Part shown: positions 22,829 through 35,346 of the stretch, piece by piece
Position numbering within the stretch: the stretch's first letter is position 1
Layout of the letters: the number at the start of each line of letters is the position of its first letter
Source of the DNA: Certhia americana
Taxonomy: Eukaryota; Chordata; Aves; Passeriformes; Certhiidae
Reading direction: 5' to 3'
Assembly: GCA_018697195.1 (NCBI GenBank)
Contig: JAGMWU010000138.1
Location: forward strand, 36,001-100,000
Length of the DNA stretch: 64,000 bases
Program-made: the position numbers and the translations under genes
The notes under the pieces: generated by a model
Seen by the model: only the letters and a program-made list of their open reading frames with translations
What the model was told of the DNA's origin: nothing
Databases searched by the model: none

Positions 22829-23375
22829 AGTGCACTATCTTTGAAGCAATTATATTAAAGCTAGAAAAAACCAATTATTAAGTAGAGATTGATATTACCC
22901 ATACCAATGACTGTGGGCAAATCTCTTGCTCAGCCTCAAGGAGTAACCTTAGGGGGCATCCCCACTCAAGGAAGGAATCTCTACACATAGTCCAATAAAG
23001 GATATGGTAGAAGACCCTGCCATTAAAAAGTGGGACTGACACTAAAAAGTGTTTGACTGACAGTCTGTTAGTCCTGTTTCTGGGCCAGCTGTATCAGCTC
23101 AGCAACTTTAGATAAGTTATCAGTACTATCACTTGTTGGTTCCTTTATCTCAGGTACTTTACCAGGTCTGCCATATTTTCACCTCACTATCAGGATGTTT
23201 AGCTTTGGGGCTGATGAGTCAGGCTGGTTTCAGCATTTCTTCGACACCAAAAGCTGCATGACCCCCCCCTTCTCCATTCACCAGTGTTAGCTTTGTAAAT
23301 AGGGTACTGTTCAAGTTGTTTTATCCCCACTCCAGGCAGAGCATCCTGCTACATCCCCATCTTATTAGTAATATT
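22829..23375. other. Intronic stretch, unassigned
   Basis: No clear gene or repeat. It contains a C run near 23262. It may be diverged ERV sequence, but I cannot support a family. Confidence 0.4.
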
Positions 23376-24165
23376 TGTCTTAGATTGGAAGACAGGTGTG
23401 TCTGCTAGGAAAACAAAAAAAACCCCAAAACAACAGGAGCCTCCCTTGGACTGGTGAATACAAAACCTTCTCCCTCTGAATTGTTATAATTCTGAAATTG
23501 AAGGGGTCTCAGGCAAAGATGTAAGGGTAGGAATAGCAGTTCTTTACTAGTGTGTCTAGCAAGATAAAATAACAACAATAACTATAGTGTAAACAACAAA
23601 CAGAACTAGGGGGAAAAAAAACCAACCAGGCACAGTTTTCCTCTGCCACTGGCACCTTCCCCCCTTCAGTACTGTCACAAGCTACCAGAGCGAGCAGCAG
23701 GCCCGGGGGATGAGATGTATCCAGGCTCAGCGGCGGTAGCTGGAGCTGTAGAAAACGTCCTGGCTGGGCAGGGTGTGTAGAACACAGTGTGGGGAAACCC
23801 AGAGCAAAAACTGAAGAAGCAGTGGGTGCAGGGCAGTGGGGCAGCAGCTCTCGGCAGGGCAGGCAGAGGACAGGTTCCGAAATCCCGTGGGAGACACAAA
23901 GAGACGGTGATGGGTCACTCCGAGCTAAACTCCAGGTGAGGGCTGGTGAGGTCTCCCCGCAGTCAAGAACCGAGCAGTCCTGGCAGTTTCCTCTGAGCGC
24001 AAAAAAACTTCTGGGAGCCAAGTAAAGTCTGGGTGCCACCCTGTCCCTGACTTAGCTGCTTCCTTTGTCTTTCCTAAGCACCCATAAGTTCTCTCGAGCA
24101 CCTAGCAATCAGCTTTCTAGCAATTTCTGGGAAAAAAAATTCTATAAGAAAGCAACCCAACACAC
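23376..24165 (-). mobile_element. Solo LTR, TGTCTTGGTTT family (copy 1)
   Basis: Starts TGTCTTAGATTGGAAGACAG and shares with copies at 25539, 42631 and 51632 the CCTCCCTTGGA block, the AAATTGAAGG block and the GGAATAGCAGTTCTTTACTAG block. The end is set by homology to the 25539 copy (AACCCAACACA) and is approximate. No target duplication was found. Orientation is inferred from the polyadenylation-like signal of the family, which lies on the minus strand. Confidence 0.65.
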
Positions 24166-24638
24166 ACTTAATGCTCAAAATTGTAGTTACTATGGTAATT
24201 CAAAGGCCGTTGCTAACTGCCCTCCTCATTCCTGCTGCTTTGATACATTAAAGTGATGCCTTAAGTAGGTGTGGTGAGATGTGAAACTCAGCCTGGTGTG
24301 GTGAAGGTATGTCCATGCCAGGAAGGTGCAATGTTGTCCTGGTCAGTTCACTGTTGGTGGTGGAGCAGGGCCCTTCAGCTGCTTCTCATGCTGGAGATGG
24401 GGTGGTTGTTGTGTCTACTGCCAATTGTGCTTTAAGATGATTGTATTACATCTGAAATGGATTATGACATGCCCATGTTGGCTTGATGGAGACCGTCAAA
24501 TTGGGGGTGTGTTTTTACAGTTGTCTGAAGCAAGTGCAAGTTCATACTGTTGCCTGGAAGAGGCTCTTTCCATCACTGGTTTTCTGCTTCAGACTGATTT
24601 ATTAAAATATGAATATCAATCTAATATCGATACCCAAC

Positions 24639-25073
24639 TGTGACGGACAAAAGACTCTCTAACAGTTAAGTTAGAAAGTGTATGTTTATTGACGGCCGGG
24701 CAGCTGCGTGGGATAGCTCCCTAATACGCACTGCAAAGATCACAGGTAATTACAGAGCCTTTTATCCACAAGAATGTTGAATACACAAAATACAAATGCA
24801 TATTCATACCCTTGTCACCTCCTCTTCTCCGCTTCGTATGCTAATTGACAAAAAGGCTATTAAGCATGCGTAGTTTGTTCTCTGAAATGAGTCGGGGGTC
24901 TTATGTGGGGAGTGGTCACCAAAGGGAGGAAGTAAAACTAGTCTTCCTCGTTCTAAACTTTCAACCTTTGATGGATACGTGATAAATGACTCCTTGGAAT
25001 TTCTTGTTCCCAGGACTGTTTCTGGAGATAGAGGGTCTGCAATGGTCTTGTGTTTTTACAAGCCAAACTTACA
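24639..25073 (-). mobile_element. ERVK-type LTR, minus strand
   Basis: Starts TGTGACGGACAAAAG on the plus strand. On the minus strand it has an AATAAACA signal near 24695 and a TATA-like GATAAAAGG near 24760, followed by U5, giving minus orientation. The far end (ACTTACA) is a guess, as no clean target duplication was seen. Confidence 0.55.
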
Positions 25074-25533
25074 TAAACATAAGCTTGATAGGCAATGAGT
25101 TACCAGTTACTGGATTAGTTTATCTAAATCTAGTCTCTCTCGCTTATCTATTCTCTAAATTTTAACTGGTGTCATCAAAGCTTCTTTTTCCCAGCAGCAA
25201 TATCTTCAAAGTTAGTGTCTCAAGACCTGTTGCCAAATTGTGCTGCTCATGAGTTGCAGTCAGCAAGATGAAGATATTCTTTAAAGATCTTGTTATATTC
25301 AGGTTGTTTGGGCTGTTTTGACAGCAGGCTGATCTTCCTGTGCTGCTTCATCCCCCCAGGAGTGTTTCAAATATTTGTGTGTGTGCCTTTTTCCTTAAAG
25401 TACCCTTTCATCCTGGTAAACAAACATGGACTAAACAACAAATTGAGACCCAGTGGAGTTAACATATCTTAAATCACAGTGGGCTAACTCCAGACTATCA
25501 TAGGTGAAGTTATTAGCTTGTCTTTCAGAGAGG
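25074..25533. other. Intronic stretch, nothing recognised
   Basis: AT-rich intron sequence between two LTRs; no gene or repeat that I can support. Confidence 0.45.
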
Positions 25534-25538
25534 CTAGT

Positions 25539-26257
25539 TGTCTTGGTTTGGAAAGACAGGGACCAAAAAAAGGGGAAACTTCCCTTGGGGTTTGTTATAA
25601 TTCCAAAATTGAAGGAGAGGTCTTAGGCAACGATAAGGAGGGTAGGAATAACAGTTCTTTACTAGTTAGTCTAACAAGGTAAATTAACAATAATTACAAT
25701 ATTGACAACAAACAGAACTAGAGGAGGAAAAAAAAAAAACCAAAACAACAAGTCAGTCCCAGTTTTTCTTCTGGTACCCCCCCCCCCACTCCCCTCAGTA
25801 CTGTCACAGGCAAATAGGCTAGCGGCAGCTCTAGGAGCGTGAGATGATTCCGAGGGTTCACAGTGGCTGGAGCTGTTGGAAAAAAGTGTCCCGGCTGGCA
25901 GGGGCTGCAGAAACACAGCGTGGGGAGACCTCGAGCAGAACTGAAGAAACCGTGGGTGCAGGGCAGGGAGGAAACGGGTTCCCAAAATCCCGGGGGACAC
26001 ACGAAGAGACCGGTGGTCCGACGGAGTCCCAGGTGAAGGGAAAAAAGTCAGAGCTCTCCGCCTCGCCGAGACGAGCAGCCCTGGCCGTCCCCCCCAGAGC
26101 AGAAAAACTGCCCCCAGCGAAGTGGAATCAATGTCTCTGTGTAGCTGCTTCTTTTGTTTGTTCCCGAGCACCCATAAGTACCGAAAAGCACCCAGCCATT
26201 AGCTTCTTAGCAACTTCTGGGAAAAAATTCTATAAGAAATTAACCCAACCCCCAACA
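25539..26257 (-). mobile_element. Solo LTR, TGTCTTGGTTT family (copy 2, TSD CTAGT)
   Basis: 719-bp LTR from TGTCTTGGTTTGG to CCCCCAACA with perfect 5-bp duplications CTAGT at 25534-25538 and 26258-26262. The 5-bp size fits ERVL. It contains a GC-rich middle part (about 25830-26100) that yields long but meaningless open frames on both strands. Confidence 0.85.
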
Positions 26258-26381
26258 CTAGTGCTCTCTGTCATGTTCTCTATTAAGGGTGCTTGGTTTT
26301 ATTTTTTTCATCGCTTATTGTGGTATGCGCAAACTGTGATGAGTTGATTGATACTTTAATTGTTGAGTACCCATTCTTTAT

Positions 26382-27734
26382 TGTTATGGTTTATCCCTGA
26401 TTGGTCAATTTTGTAATATTGACACTTGATTAAAGTAATGAAAAGGGTGGATACACCTTTAGTGAATACACATTTTGAGGTGAGATTCTGGAAATAGCTC
26501 TCTTCTGGTTTTCAGTGGGGTGAGTTGAGGCGCCTCGGCCGGCCCGGCTGTTCTCCATGGCTGGGCGGGGCTGAAGTTCTCCCTGCCCTCCCCCAGCACC
26601 CTTGGCAGGTAAAGGGGAAGGAGAGGCAGTGAGGGGGAGGGTGGAAGGCTGGCCCAGTCCTGGCTGCTGAGATCTGCTAATCCAGGATGGCCCCACACAG
26701 CAAAACGGGGGCTGAGCCAGGCCCGGCATCTGCCAGGCAGAGAAAAGAGAGGTGATCAGCCCTGGCATGAGACATCTGAAGCCTGACCGGGCTGAAAAAA
26801 AGATCCTAGCCTCCCTCTCTCAGCACAGCTGGAACTAGAAAGCAGCAGCCAGGCCTTGAGAAAGATCCTGGCCCAGCTCCAGCACAACTGCAATGCATCA
26901 TGTGACTGCCTTGTCTCGGCTGCAGTCTGTGCTCACTTTTTTCCCAACCAGATGAAACTTCCAAAGCATGAATCTTACCCAGAGGAAAAAGAGGAGACTG
27001 GAAAAAATGTAAAAAGACACAGCATAAGACTTAATGTCAGAGAAAGTGAGAAGAGAATCTTAAATGGCAAGGAAAATTGAAGGAGTGGCCTGGTTAGGTT
27101 GGACTTCTCTTGTGAGGCCATAGAGAATGGACTAAATACCCTGTAACCTATGGAGTGTTTGTTAGGGGATGCAAGGTTCTAGTCAGAGTTGTGAGCTGCT
27201 GGAGAAAATTGAACAGAGGAAAACTGAGGAAGTGAGAGGTGATGCCCTGCCCATTGAGGGAAGATGACCTCTGTTTCTTGAAATGAAAAGAACTTTTGTT
27301 TTATACTAGAAGAGGCATCCTTAAACTGTACCCTAATAAACTGATATGGCCCATGAGCTGCTGTAGAAGGCTGTCTCATGGGAGGGACTTCACAATGGCA
27401 ACATTTCTCCCCCGGGTGGGCCATTGTAGAGTGTAGAAGCAAGAGAACAGGCATCTTGTGAAAAATCTCTATGGTATTCAAGAGAGACTCCTTTCTCCTT
27501 AATGAATTAAGAAATTATTATTTTAAAAGTGGTAACTGACTGAGAATCCCATATTTTGTCTTTGATATCAAAGTAAGAAAGTGAATAGTTAGTAGGGGGA
27601 AGAGAAGTGTTTTGAAAGTTTCATTCTGTTTTTTTTTTCTTTTGGTGTTAATTAATAAAGTTTTATTCCTTTTAAGTTTAAGCCTGTTTACTCTTGATTG
27701 GGGAATTTTGAATTGGCAAACCAAAACTAAGATA
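26382..27734 (+). mobile_element. ERVL-type LTR (older copy of the 56919 family)
   Basis: About 1.35 kb, starting TGTTATGGTTTATCCCTG. It is homologous along its length to 56919-58270, sharing the AATGAAAAGGGTGGATACAC block, the CAGATGAAACTTCCAAAGCA block, the CCTTAAACTGTACCCTAATA block and the final TTAATAAAGTTTTATTCC. Orientation is plus from that AATAAA. The 3' end is placed by homology; a clear target duplication is not visible. Confidence 0.75.
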
Positions 27735-27777
27735 TAAAATTAGTGTTTCTGCCCAGTTTCAAACTGAAACCACGACA

Positions 27778-29000
27778 CAAATTAGTGCATTGGCCAGAAA
27801 GCAAACAAAACCCACAACACTTATGAATGCCAGTGAACAGTTGGGTATTGAACGTGTCTGTATGATCCCAACAGTGTGCTCAGTTTTCATCTGAGCATTA
27901 TTGTGCACTGAACTCGGTGCTAACCAGCTTGCACCAAAGCTGCTGCCCTGACAAGTTGTGTGCGGAGGCATGTTCATATATGGGGGCTGCAGTAAAAGCA
28001 CTTTGCTGCTTGTTTGCACATCTCCTCTTGCCCAGGTACACCGCTTGTAGGTTGTCCTTAGTTCCCTAAATTTTCAGGTTTTACTTCCCAGTGTCATGAA
28101 ACACAAACCAGGCAGTTAACTCTGACCTGACCAGTCAAGAGATCTGTTGCCAGTTATCATAGTAACTATAAGCCATACTTGTCAACCTTGTGTCAGATGC
28201 TGTAAAAACACAGGGGGAATAATAAATTTCTTGTTTCAAAATAATTTTAATGATAGAGAATGAATTAGAATGAAAGCTGACTACCACAAATGGGATAGCA
28301 CTGGTGGGTTTGTGTGGTTTGAGTTTTCTTTTGTTTTCTTTTGTTGCCATGCAACCAATGTATGTTTAAAGCAGGGTAATATGTTGTTTTTTAAGTAATT
28401 TCTTTAAGTGTGAGGGAGAACATAAAAATATTGGCTACAAAGGCTATATTTAAAGATAAGGATCATAATTTTTCTATAAGAGAGAATGAGAGTGGGAAGT
28501 AGAGTGGGCATTGTCTATGACTTCATGTATGTGTGCAGGAAAGCAGTTTAATGATAGGGAAGAAAGGAACGGCCTGGTTTGTGAATGTGATTTTTCTGTT
28601 AGCATTCTGAGTGGGTATGAGTGGTTAAATTCTAGGCATCAAAACAAGACAGCAGATATTAAAGAAATTTAAGGAGTGATCCAGCTGGAGCTGGAATTTC
28701 AGCAGAGTAGCAAATAGAAAAGTCTATATGTCAAATAACTGGGAAAAGCTGTGAGATCCAGATGTCTGGAAGTAGAGATCTAGACAGATCCAAGTCAGCT
28801 GACAAAAATGCTTTTTATCTACTTCATTTACCCCTTTATTGTAAAGATTGCAGTAAATCCAGAAATAGTGTATTGAAGCTGCTTTCTCAGGAGTCTCTGT
28901 ATAGAGTTTGTGGTAAAGGCAGGAAGAGTTTAACCTACTACATTTGTATATTATTGGGGTATTGAATCACTACCCTGCCTTAACTCTTTTTTCCTTTCAG
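27778..29000 (+). other. UBAP2 intron before first coding exon
   Basis: Unique AT-rich sequence ending in a pyrimidine-rich splice acceptor (TTTTTTCCTTTCAG, 28987-29000). No other feature is seen. Confidence 0.6.
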
Positions 29001-29140
29001 ATTTTCTATTTTGTACATACATTGTTTTGTATATACTGTATATGATGACTTCGGTGGGCAGTGAACGTACCCGGGGCACTAGGGACAAAATGCAAATTTC
29101 AGCCTCTCAGCCAACACAACCACAGAAACAAGTAGTACAG
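29001..29140 (+). CDS. UBAP2: UBAP2 first coding exon (5' UTR end plus N-terminus)
   Basis: UBAP2 is a cytoplasmic UBA- and RGG-containing protein linked to ubiquitin binding, RNA granules and RNA polymerase II turnover. The acceptor TTTCAG ends at 29000. The exon has 41 untranslated bases, then ATG ATG at 29042, coding 33 residues (MMTSVGSERTRG... TQPQKQVVQ), and ends CAG|GTACGTG at 29140. The double Met and the QPTQPQKQVVQ block match the UBAP2 N-terminus and separate it from its paralog UBAP2L. The first ATG is chosen because it begins the conserved N-terminus. The exon ends in phase 0. Confidence 0.95.
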
Positions 29141-29999
29141 GTACGTGCTACTATATAATCATCTTTGAGTTGAAAGTGAGCATGCAATGATTTATTTCTT
29201 CCCTAAGTCAGTAAAAACAAAAAAAAAATGGGGGGGCTATGGTCTTATTTGGAAAAGTATGTTTGTTTGATATCTTGCTTTAATTGCTTAGTTATCCAGC
29301 ACAGCATTAAGTTGTCCTTGTATTCTTGTCTCTGAAGGAGCTTTGTGTTCTTCAGCAACATTTCCCGTGAGTGAGCAATGCTATGCCTATCCCTGCCAGG
29401 ATTTCTGTCCTGTTACCTAAGTGTCTTCAGAGCTCAGCTCTTTCATATGCCAGCCTCATGATGCTAGAAAATTTCTGGTCAATAGAGGAATTTGGGTGGG
29501 TGGGAAAAGCTTTGTTAGACCCATGTTGTGTTCTACAGCATGATTCAGCATATTTAGAAGTCACAAAATCCTAAACTTCTTGTGCAGTGCCTTCACAAAG
29601 TGAAATGAAGATGATTGTCTACTAGCAGGCTAAAGTTATTTTGAGTATCTGCAAGATTGAAATTAAGCTCTTACCCCATTGTCTTGGTTCTCAGCAGCAG
29701 AATAGTTGTGTGCTTGCCTGGGTTAAAGTGCAAAATGTCTCTGTTCCTGGCAACTAATTATTCTTTTGTCAGGTACTTTTCAAAATTTGATTCAATTCAA
29801 GAATTGCCTCAGTTCTCAGTCTAGAGGTGCTCCCCTGGGAAATTGTCTTATTTTCTAGACTGATCTTTAACATCGAGGGGCTCTTCTGCTCTGTACGATA
29901 TTAATTATGTGACCTCAAACCCTTATCTCCTTGTGTTACAGTGCTTTACATAGTGGTGATTCATGCTAATGTATGGGTTTAGAAAGTGGCTTTCAACAA
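29141..29999 (+). other. UBAP2 intron, unique part
   Basis: No gene or repeat recognised apart from short A runs. Confidence 0.55.
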
Positions 30000-30370
30000 A
30001 TGAAGTTGAATTTGTTTTTGCTTTATAAAAAGTGTGCAGGAGTGTAACGAGCAGGTTGACAGATGTGATGGGTTCCCCTTTTTTGATGTTTGCAAGACAG
30101 CAGTGGAGTATTCTGCCCAGTTTTGGGTTCCCTAACACAAGTCAGACATTGGCAAATGGGAGCAAGTCCAGTGAGGAGCTGTGAAGATGGTTGGGAGGCT
30201 GGAGCACAGGATGAATGAGTGGTGACTGAGGGAACTAGATTTGTTCATCCCTAAGAAGGCAAGGCCAGGGTGCCTTCTATTCAGATACCTCATGAAAGGG
30301 TATAGAAAAGGTGAAGCCAGCCTCAATGGCACAAGTTGGAACACTGGAAATTCCATCTGTTAAAAGGAAA
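30000..30370 (+). mobile_element. CR1 LINE fragment (old)
   Basis: The plus strand carries broken CR1 ORF2 sequence. SVEYSAQFW near 30103-30129 corresponds to the CR1 block LEYCVQFWAP, followed by traces of KSDIG, EQVQ and GRLEHRMNE. Frame breaks are frequent and there is no clean 3' end, so this is an old copy. Confidence 0.75.
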
Positions 30371-30978
30371 AAAAAATTGTTTACCACAAATACTGTCATG
30401 GATTAGAGAGGTTATGGGATCTTTATCTGGCCTCAAGCAGCTACTCTGATGGGACATGCTCTCAGTGGGAGGTTGCACTGACTATCGCTAGGGTATATTT
30501 GCAACTGATGTGATTCACTGATTTTAAACATTAAGTCTTAGACCTTTTTATGAATTTTTTCCACTTATTCTACCTCTTGCATAATAGATATTGGTTTGGT
30601 CATTTCAGTGGAAAAGATGATTATTTAATATACAGCAGATATGTTTTATTGCTTAGATTAGATGAACCTCCCTCCTTATGCTTTGCAGATCAACAAAAAC
30701 ATGTAGGATGATACTATGCAATTACCACTGATTTTTTTTTTTGAATGTAGAATGTTACTTTCTCAAATGGAGATTTCATTGTCATAGTCACATTGAACAT
30801 CATTTAAGTTATTTAAGAAATTACATCACAGTTTTTTCATTGTTTCTGGATAATAAATATACTGTGTTAAGATCTGGGCCTATTACTGTCACTTTGTGTT
30901 TTGCATACTTCTGTTTTCTGGTAGTTCAAAATTGTTAAAAATTTCCTTCACTCTGTTATGCTGCAAAGATAATGTATT

Positions 30979-31105
30979 TGTCCTGGTTTAGGGCAAATTT
31001 GGGAAGAAACCTCAGAATGGGGTCCCTCTAGAAAGCAAATCCAAACAGCCCCTCCCCCAACCGGTTCAGGAAAAAAAGAATTCCTTGGAGGAAAGTGGAA
31101 AAAAG
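30979..31105. mobile_element. LTR fragment (TGTCCTGGTTTAGGG type)
   Basis: About 127 bp beginning TGTCCTGGTTTAGGGCAAAT, a start typical of avian ERV LTRs, including a CCCCTCCCCCAACCGG block. The rest of the LTR is missing. Orientation is not settled. Confidence 0.5.
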
Positions 31106-31939
31106 GTTGTAAGGTTGAGTAAAGATCTAGCTGTTTTAAGATGCTACCATTTTCTTAGTGTCAATTAAAACTTAATTATACTTTTTTATAGGACACTACA
31201 ATGTCACTTGTAACAATGGTGCCTTAAAAACAAAGAAGAAACACTCACTGGGGGAAAAAAAAAGCAAAACTTTTTGTGACACTAATTTGGTGTTTGTGTA
31301 GTAAACGCATCTTGTGGGGTTTTGTTGGGTTTTTTTTCTTCTGAATCTTCAATTCTATCTGTATGCAATCCACTGGCATAAATGTTAGTGATATTGCACC
31401 TGCTTGTGTTTCTAAGCTTTCTCCTTACACAGGAAAACTAAAGATATTGTTACTCAGTTGATAGTGTTATAAAGTTTGTATATTTTTGTCTTCTAACATG
31501 GACTTGAAAAAAGTTGGTTTACAGAAGAAATGAATCTCAGTGGTTTCCTGTTTCTGGTCAAATATCCCATCAGGTCTCTATAGAAATTACATTGAATGTT
31601 TGTATTCTGGATATATTTAAAGTAAATCTCTTCGCTAGCTAAGAAGTTGCTGTGGACATGAGGAGGCTGAAGTCAGAGCAAGAAGGTGGATCATCAGGAC
31701 TTAATTTCTGAAACCAGCAGGCCTTTTATTTTTTGCCCTCTTCTGAGCTCTCAATAGATACCAAGAGCAAGCTCCTTCACGCAGAGTACCGCACTGACCC
31801 AGGAAGCTTTTGTGGAGAGTGGCACCAGGGCTGGCACAGGGAATTCCAGAGCATGCTCTCTTCTTGTGTTACTGACTGGCATATGAAGCTGTCAGCATGA
31901 CACTTTGAAAGTGTGAAGTAGTGCAGAGTATTTAACTCT
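31106..31939 (+). other. UBAP2 intron, unique part
   Basis: AT-rich sequence with A/T runs; nothing else recognised. Confidence 0.5.
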
Positions 31940-31944
31940 GTTAC

Positions 31945-32875
31945 TGTCTTAGTTTAAGACAATTATATGGGGTGGAGACTCCACAATGAGTTACCTTCTC
32001 ATAGTTTTAATCACTCCCCTTTCACCAATAAGGAGAAATGAATGCGGGAAGATATAAGTTAAAAAATAACAGTTTGCTAAAAAGAAAAACTAGCAATAAC
32101 TACTAGATACAAAGGTGCTGAGTCACCTCGTCCCCTAGGAACAAAGAAAACAAGATGGTGGAGAAGCCCCCTCTTCCCAAGATGATGGCAGCCGTAGCAT
32201 CCCATGTGGCCTAGAGGACAAAGACAAGATGGTGGAGAAGCCCCCTTCTCTATACCACCCGCTGAGAGAGAGCAAAGGAAAATCAACACAGCAAGTGAGT
32301 CTCTGTGGTTCCACAACTCCCTTCCCTCTCAAACAACAACTGACAGGGGACAGAGACAAAGCAAAACCTGGAAACCCCACTATTTTTGTCCAAAAGGCTT
32401 CAATGCTGCTGAAACACTGGAAGAAACTTCCCTCCTTGGCATGTCTGGAACTGGAGCAGAAAACTTGTGAATAGGTCTGACTCCTCCTTGGCAAATGGCA
32501 GGTGCCTGGAACTGGAGTAGCATCTGAAAAAGCAATGGAAGAAAGGTCCTGACCCCTCCTCGGCGAAACATGTGGCTAAGGTGTTTAAAAATCTGCTCTG
32601 AAGTAGTTTTGGATTGCAAAATGCATCTTTCTGGGTTGTGACTAGGAGACCTGCCCAAGGCAACCCCCTTGGGAGCCCAGAGAGAACAAGAGAGCTCATT
32701 GGTATACATTGCCTGTTTTTAAAGGGACCCAGCTCCCCTCTGAACTGGGGTAAAACACACAAGTTCCACTTCCTTGGTTGTCAGGTCTTAAAGAGACTAA
32801 TACTCTTGGGCAGGTTGGCATGGAGAAGATATGAAATACATGAGGTTTTTTGGGTCATCTAGGTCACCTAGGACA
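31945..32875. mobile_element. Solo LTR with perfect TSD GTTAC (931 bp)
   Basis: Starts TGTCTTAGTTTAAG, ends CACCTAGGACA, and is flanked by GTTAC at 31940-31944 and 32876-32880. The 5-bp duplication fits an ERVL-type element. Inside, a GATGGTGGAGAAGCCCCC block appears twice (32155-32172 and 32228-32245), a short internal direct repeat. Open frames inside are by-products of its composition. Confidence 0.85.
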
Positions 32876-32880
32876 GTTAC

Positions 32881-34067
32881 AAATGCTGATTGTCTTGGAA
32901 CATTGAGCAAAGCAAATATTACTTCCCTCAAGGAACTGGGGCAGCTGCAGTAACTTCTCAGCAAATAAGCAGCTGGTGTTTTATGGTGGAGTAATTTTTT
33001 AGACTCAGGATTTACACTTGGTGATCTCCTCTAAAGCTTGCATTTGTGGTAAACTCCAAAAGTGAAGCAGTTTGAGACTGATTAAGTCTGAACTTGTACA
33101 GAATTTCATGTGGATATCTTGTGAAGTGAGGCTGCCTAGGATGAATCCTTTCTGTCAAGAATTTTGGGGAATGATGTGGTCCCCTTCTTAATAATGAAGT
33201 CTTCTGCAGTACATCAACTTGCATTTTGGGTCCTGGCCCTCTTCAGTATCAGACTTCTCTAGCATGAGATAGTAGCCTCTTCTGTTTGAGCAGAAATCAA
33301 ATGAGGTCCAAGTTCATGTAGCATACAGTTATCTTTGGTATTTTCATGGGAGTGTAGTTCAAGTAGGTTGCAGATGCTGCACTATGAAGAGTGGCCTGTA
33401 TGATGTACTGTTAATGTTTTTGAGTAGTTTTCTCTTTAGGGTAGCCATAGCCTATTTGGGTTTACGGCTCTTTACTGTATCCATCCATTTTAGTCTTTTA
33501 GCTTTTGGAGAAGTTGCTGGCATGGATTTGTTGTCCATAAATGTTACAAAAGCACCAAGGATTTTATCAAGAGCAAGATTTTTTGGCAGTTTTCAGAGAC
33601 TAGTATTCAGTTATAAAAAAAAAGGAAGTTCAGCTGTTCATGAGCAGAATCTTGAGGCATGACTCAGTCTCTAAGTGCTCATAAAACTACAGTCAGGTGG
33701 TTATTGGGAGAGGTGTGGAAGGTGATATGAACAGGAATCATCAGAGATGTGGTTAATTTAGAAGTACCATTGTCAGTTTTTTATGATAAAACTATCTCTG
33801 GAGTGGTAGATACTAAATAAAAGTAATATCAAAGTGTAAGCTTCTGTGGTAAATTCTATTATAGTTGTCTTGTCTATGTGGTGAGCTTTAACTGTGGTTC
33901 AAACACATTAGAATATGTTGAAACTGCTTCTGTTCTAGCTAAATTTTTAACTATAAAATGGGCATAGAGGAGATATTAATCCCTTCCCTGTAGCACCATT
34001 GTGCTTGTTGCTTATATTCTTTTTAAGAATCTTGAGAGAAAAAAAATAAAGTGATACTCTAGTGACC
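32881..34067 (+). other. UBAP2 intron, unique part
   Basis: No gene or transposon recognised. Confidence 0.5.
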
Positions 34068-34340
34068 AGTGAAAGGACCTCAGGGAATGACCTGATGTTG
34101 TGTCAGGGGAGTCCTAGGTTGGATATTAGGAAAAAGTTCTTTCCCCAGAGGGTGGTTGGGCACTGAACTGATTTCCCAGGGATTGGTCATGGCCCAAGGC
34201 TGCCAGAGCTCCAGGAGGGTTTGGACAATGCTCTCAGGCACAGGGTGGGATTGCTGGGGTGTCCTGTGCAGGGCCAGGAGTTGGACTTTGATGATCCTTG
34301 TGGGTCCCTTCCAAATCTGTATTCTGTGATTGTGATAGCT
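34068..34340 (+). mobile_element. CR1 LINE 3' end
   Basis: Plus-strand CR1 tail: the AGGAAAAAGTTCTTTCCCCA and GGGTGGTTGGGCACTG blocks, then GGAGTTGGACTTTGATGATC, GGGTCCCTTCCAA and a closing TTCTGTGATTGTGATAG. This is the characteristic short tandem at the CR1 3' end. It lies about 60 bp upstream of the next UBAP2 exon. Confidence 0.9.
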
Positions 34341-34403
34341 AGGAGATACTTTAAAAATATAGTTAGATTTTGTATACTTTATTGGATTTTTTTTCTTTTT
34401 CAG

Positions 34404-34481
34404 GCAACAGCAGAACAGATTCGCCTTGCTCAGATGATCTATGATAAGAATGACGCAGATTTTGAAGATAAAGTGAAACAA
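34404..34481 (+). CDS. UBAP2: UBAP2 exon: UBA domain, first half
   Basis: Acceptor TTTTTCTTTTTCAG ends at 34403 and the donor CAA|GTATGT starts at 34482. The 26 codons (ATAEQIRLAQMIYDKNDADF...) start in phase 0, matching the preceding exon. They encode the lead-in and first helix of the UBA domain, which binds ubiquitin. Residues match the known UBAP2 family pattern (AEQ-RLAQ-I-DKND-DFE-KVKQ). No stop or indel is present. Confidence 0.95.
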
Positions 34482-35346
34482 GTATGTTTCTTATGATACT
34501 GAGGTTTTTATGCCCTGCATCAGTGCTGACTTGTGTTTTGGAGCTAGAGCATGTTTCTGATTTAGATGAAACCTTTTTCACAAGGATAGAAGTTTAACTA
34601 GGAAAAGGTGCTCTTATTGCCTTGTAAAGTCTGTTTTCAAGAAATTGTGTGGTAATATAGCTATGGCTGTATGGTTACACTGGTGTATTTTCCTTTGTCC
34701 TTTAAGCCAAAACTCATCTGTGCTGATCTCTTCCAGACTATAGCTCTTTAATATGGTCCCAATTGAATAATTGTCAGAATAAAGAGTGTATTCAGGTTGT
34801 TCATGTGTACACAGATATGGGAAAAATGTCACCTGTGTAAACTGAGTTTGCCAATATATTGGTTATTTTTCAGGAAAAGTAAAAATCATAGAATTATAGC
34901 TTAAAGGTAAATTGAGGTATTATTTTAAAAAATAATTTGACCTCTCAGAGCTGTGTATGCAGTGTTATTGACTCTTCCTTTGTAAAACCTCCTCTGAAGC
35001 ATTAAGTGCTTTTTGTTGTTATAAACTTGTTTTGGTGATGTGCCAGAAGTGAAATTTTGTACTTCCTGAAGCCAAAGTACCCTCACCAATAATGCCTGTA
35101 GGTGTGCTGGTGGGAAGGATAAGAATTAAGTTCTGCATAGGAAAACTCCAAGCATAAAGTTAAAGGGGGAAAAAAAGTGAGAGAGTGCTTTTTTAATTAT
35201 CATTTAATTTGTGTTTACCTTTATTTAAGATTTTATTTTGCTCTGACAAGGTAGCTATGCGTGTTTTTGAATCTGTGGTGATACTAACACTTATTTTCTT
35301 ACAAAGATAATTTGAATATTTTAACATGTCTGACTCTTACTGCCAG

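Noticed and set aside
23509..24039. 176-codon minus-strand open frame
   Set aside because: Lies within a solo LTR with GC-rich, low-complexity composition; no domain, and an LTR copy at 25539 gives an unrelated frame of similar size.
25671..26347. Two overlapping open frames of about 166 codons on opposite strands
   Set aside because: Both fall within or across the LTR at 25539-26257; overlapping long frames on both strands point to base composition, not coding.
12640..29000. Bidirectional promoter with a second gene upstream or in the first intron
   Set aside because: No splice-compatible coding exons of any recognised gene were found on either strand.
32135..32862. Open frames of 109-120 codons on the minus strand
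   Set aside because: All are inside the solo LTR at 31945-32875 with perfect GTTAC duplications.
34221..34496. 91-codon plus-strand frame ending in UBAP2 sequence
   Set aside because: It runs from a CR1 tail across the intron and acceptor into the true exon at 34404-34481; only the exon is coding.
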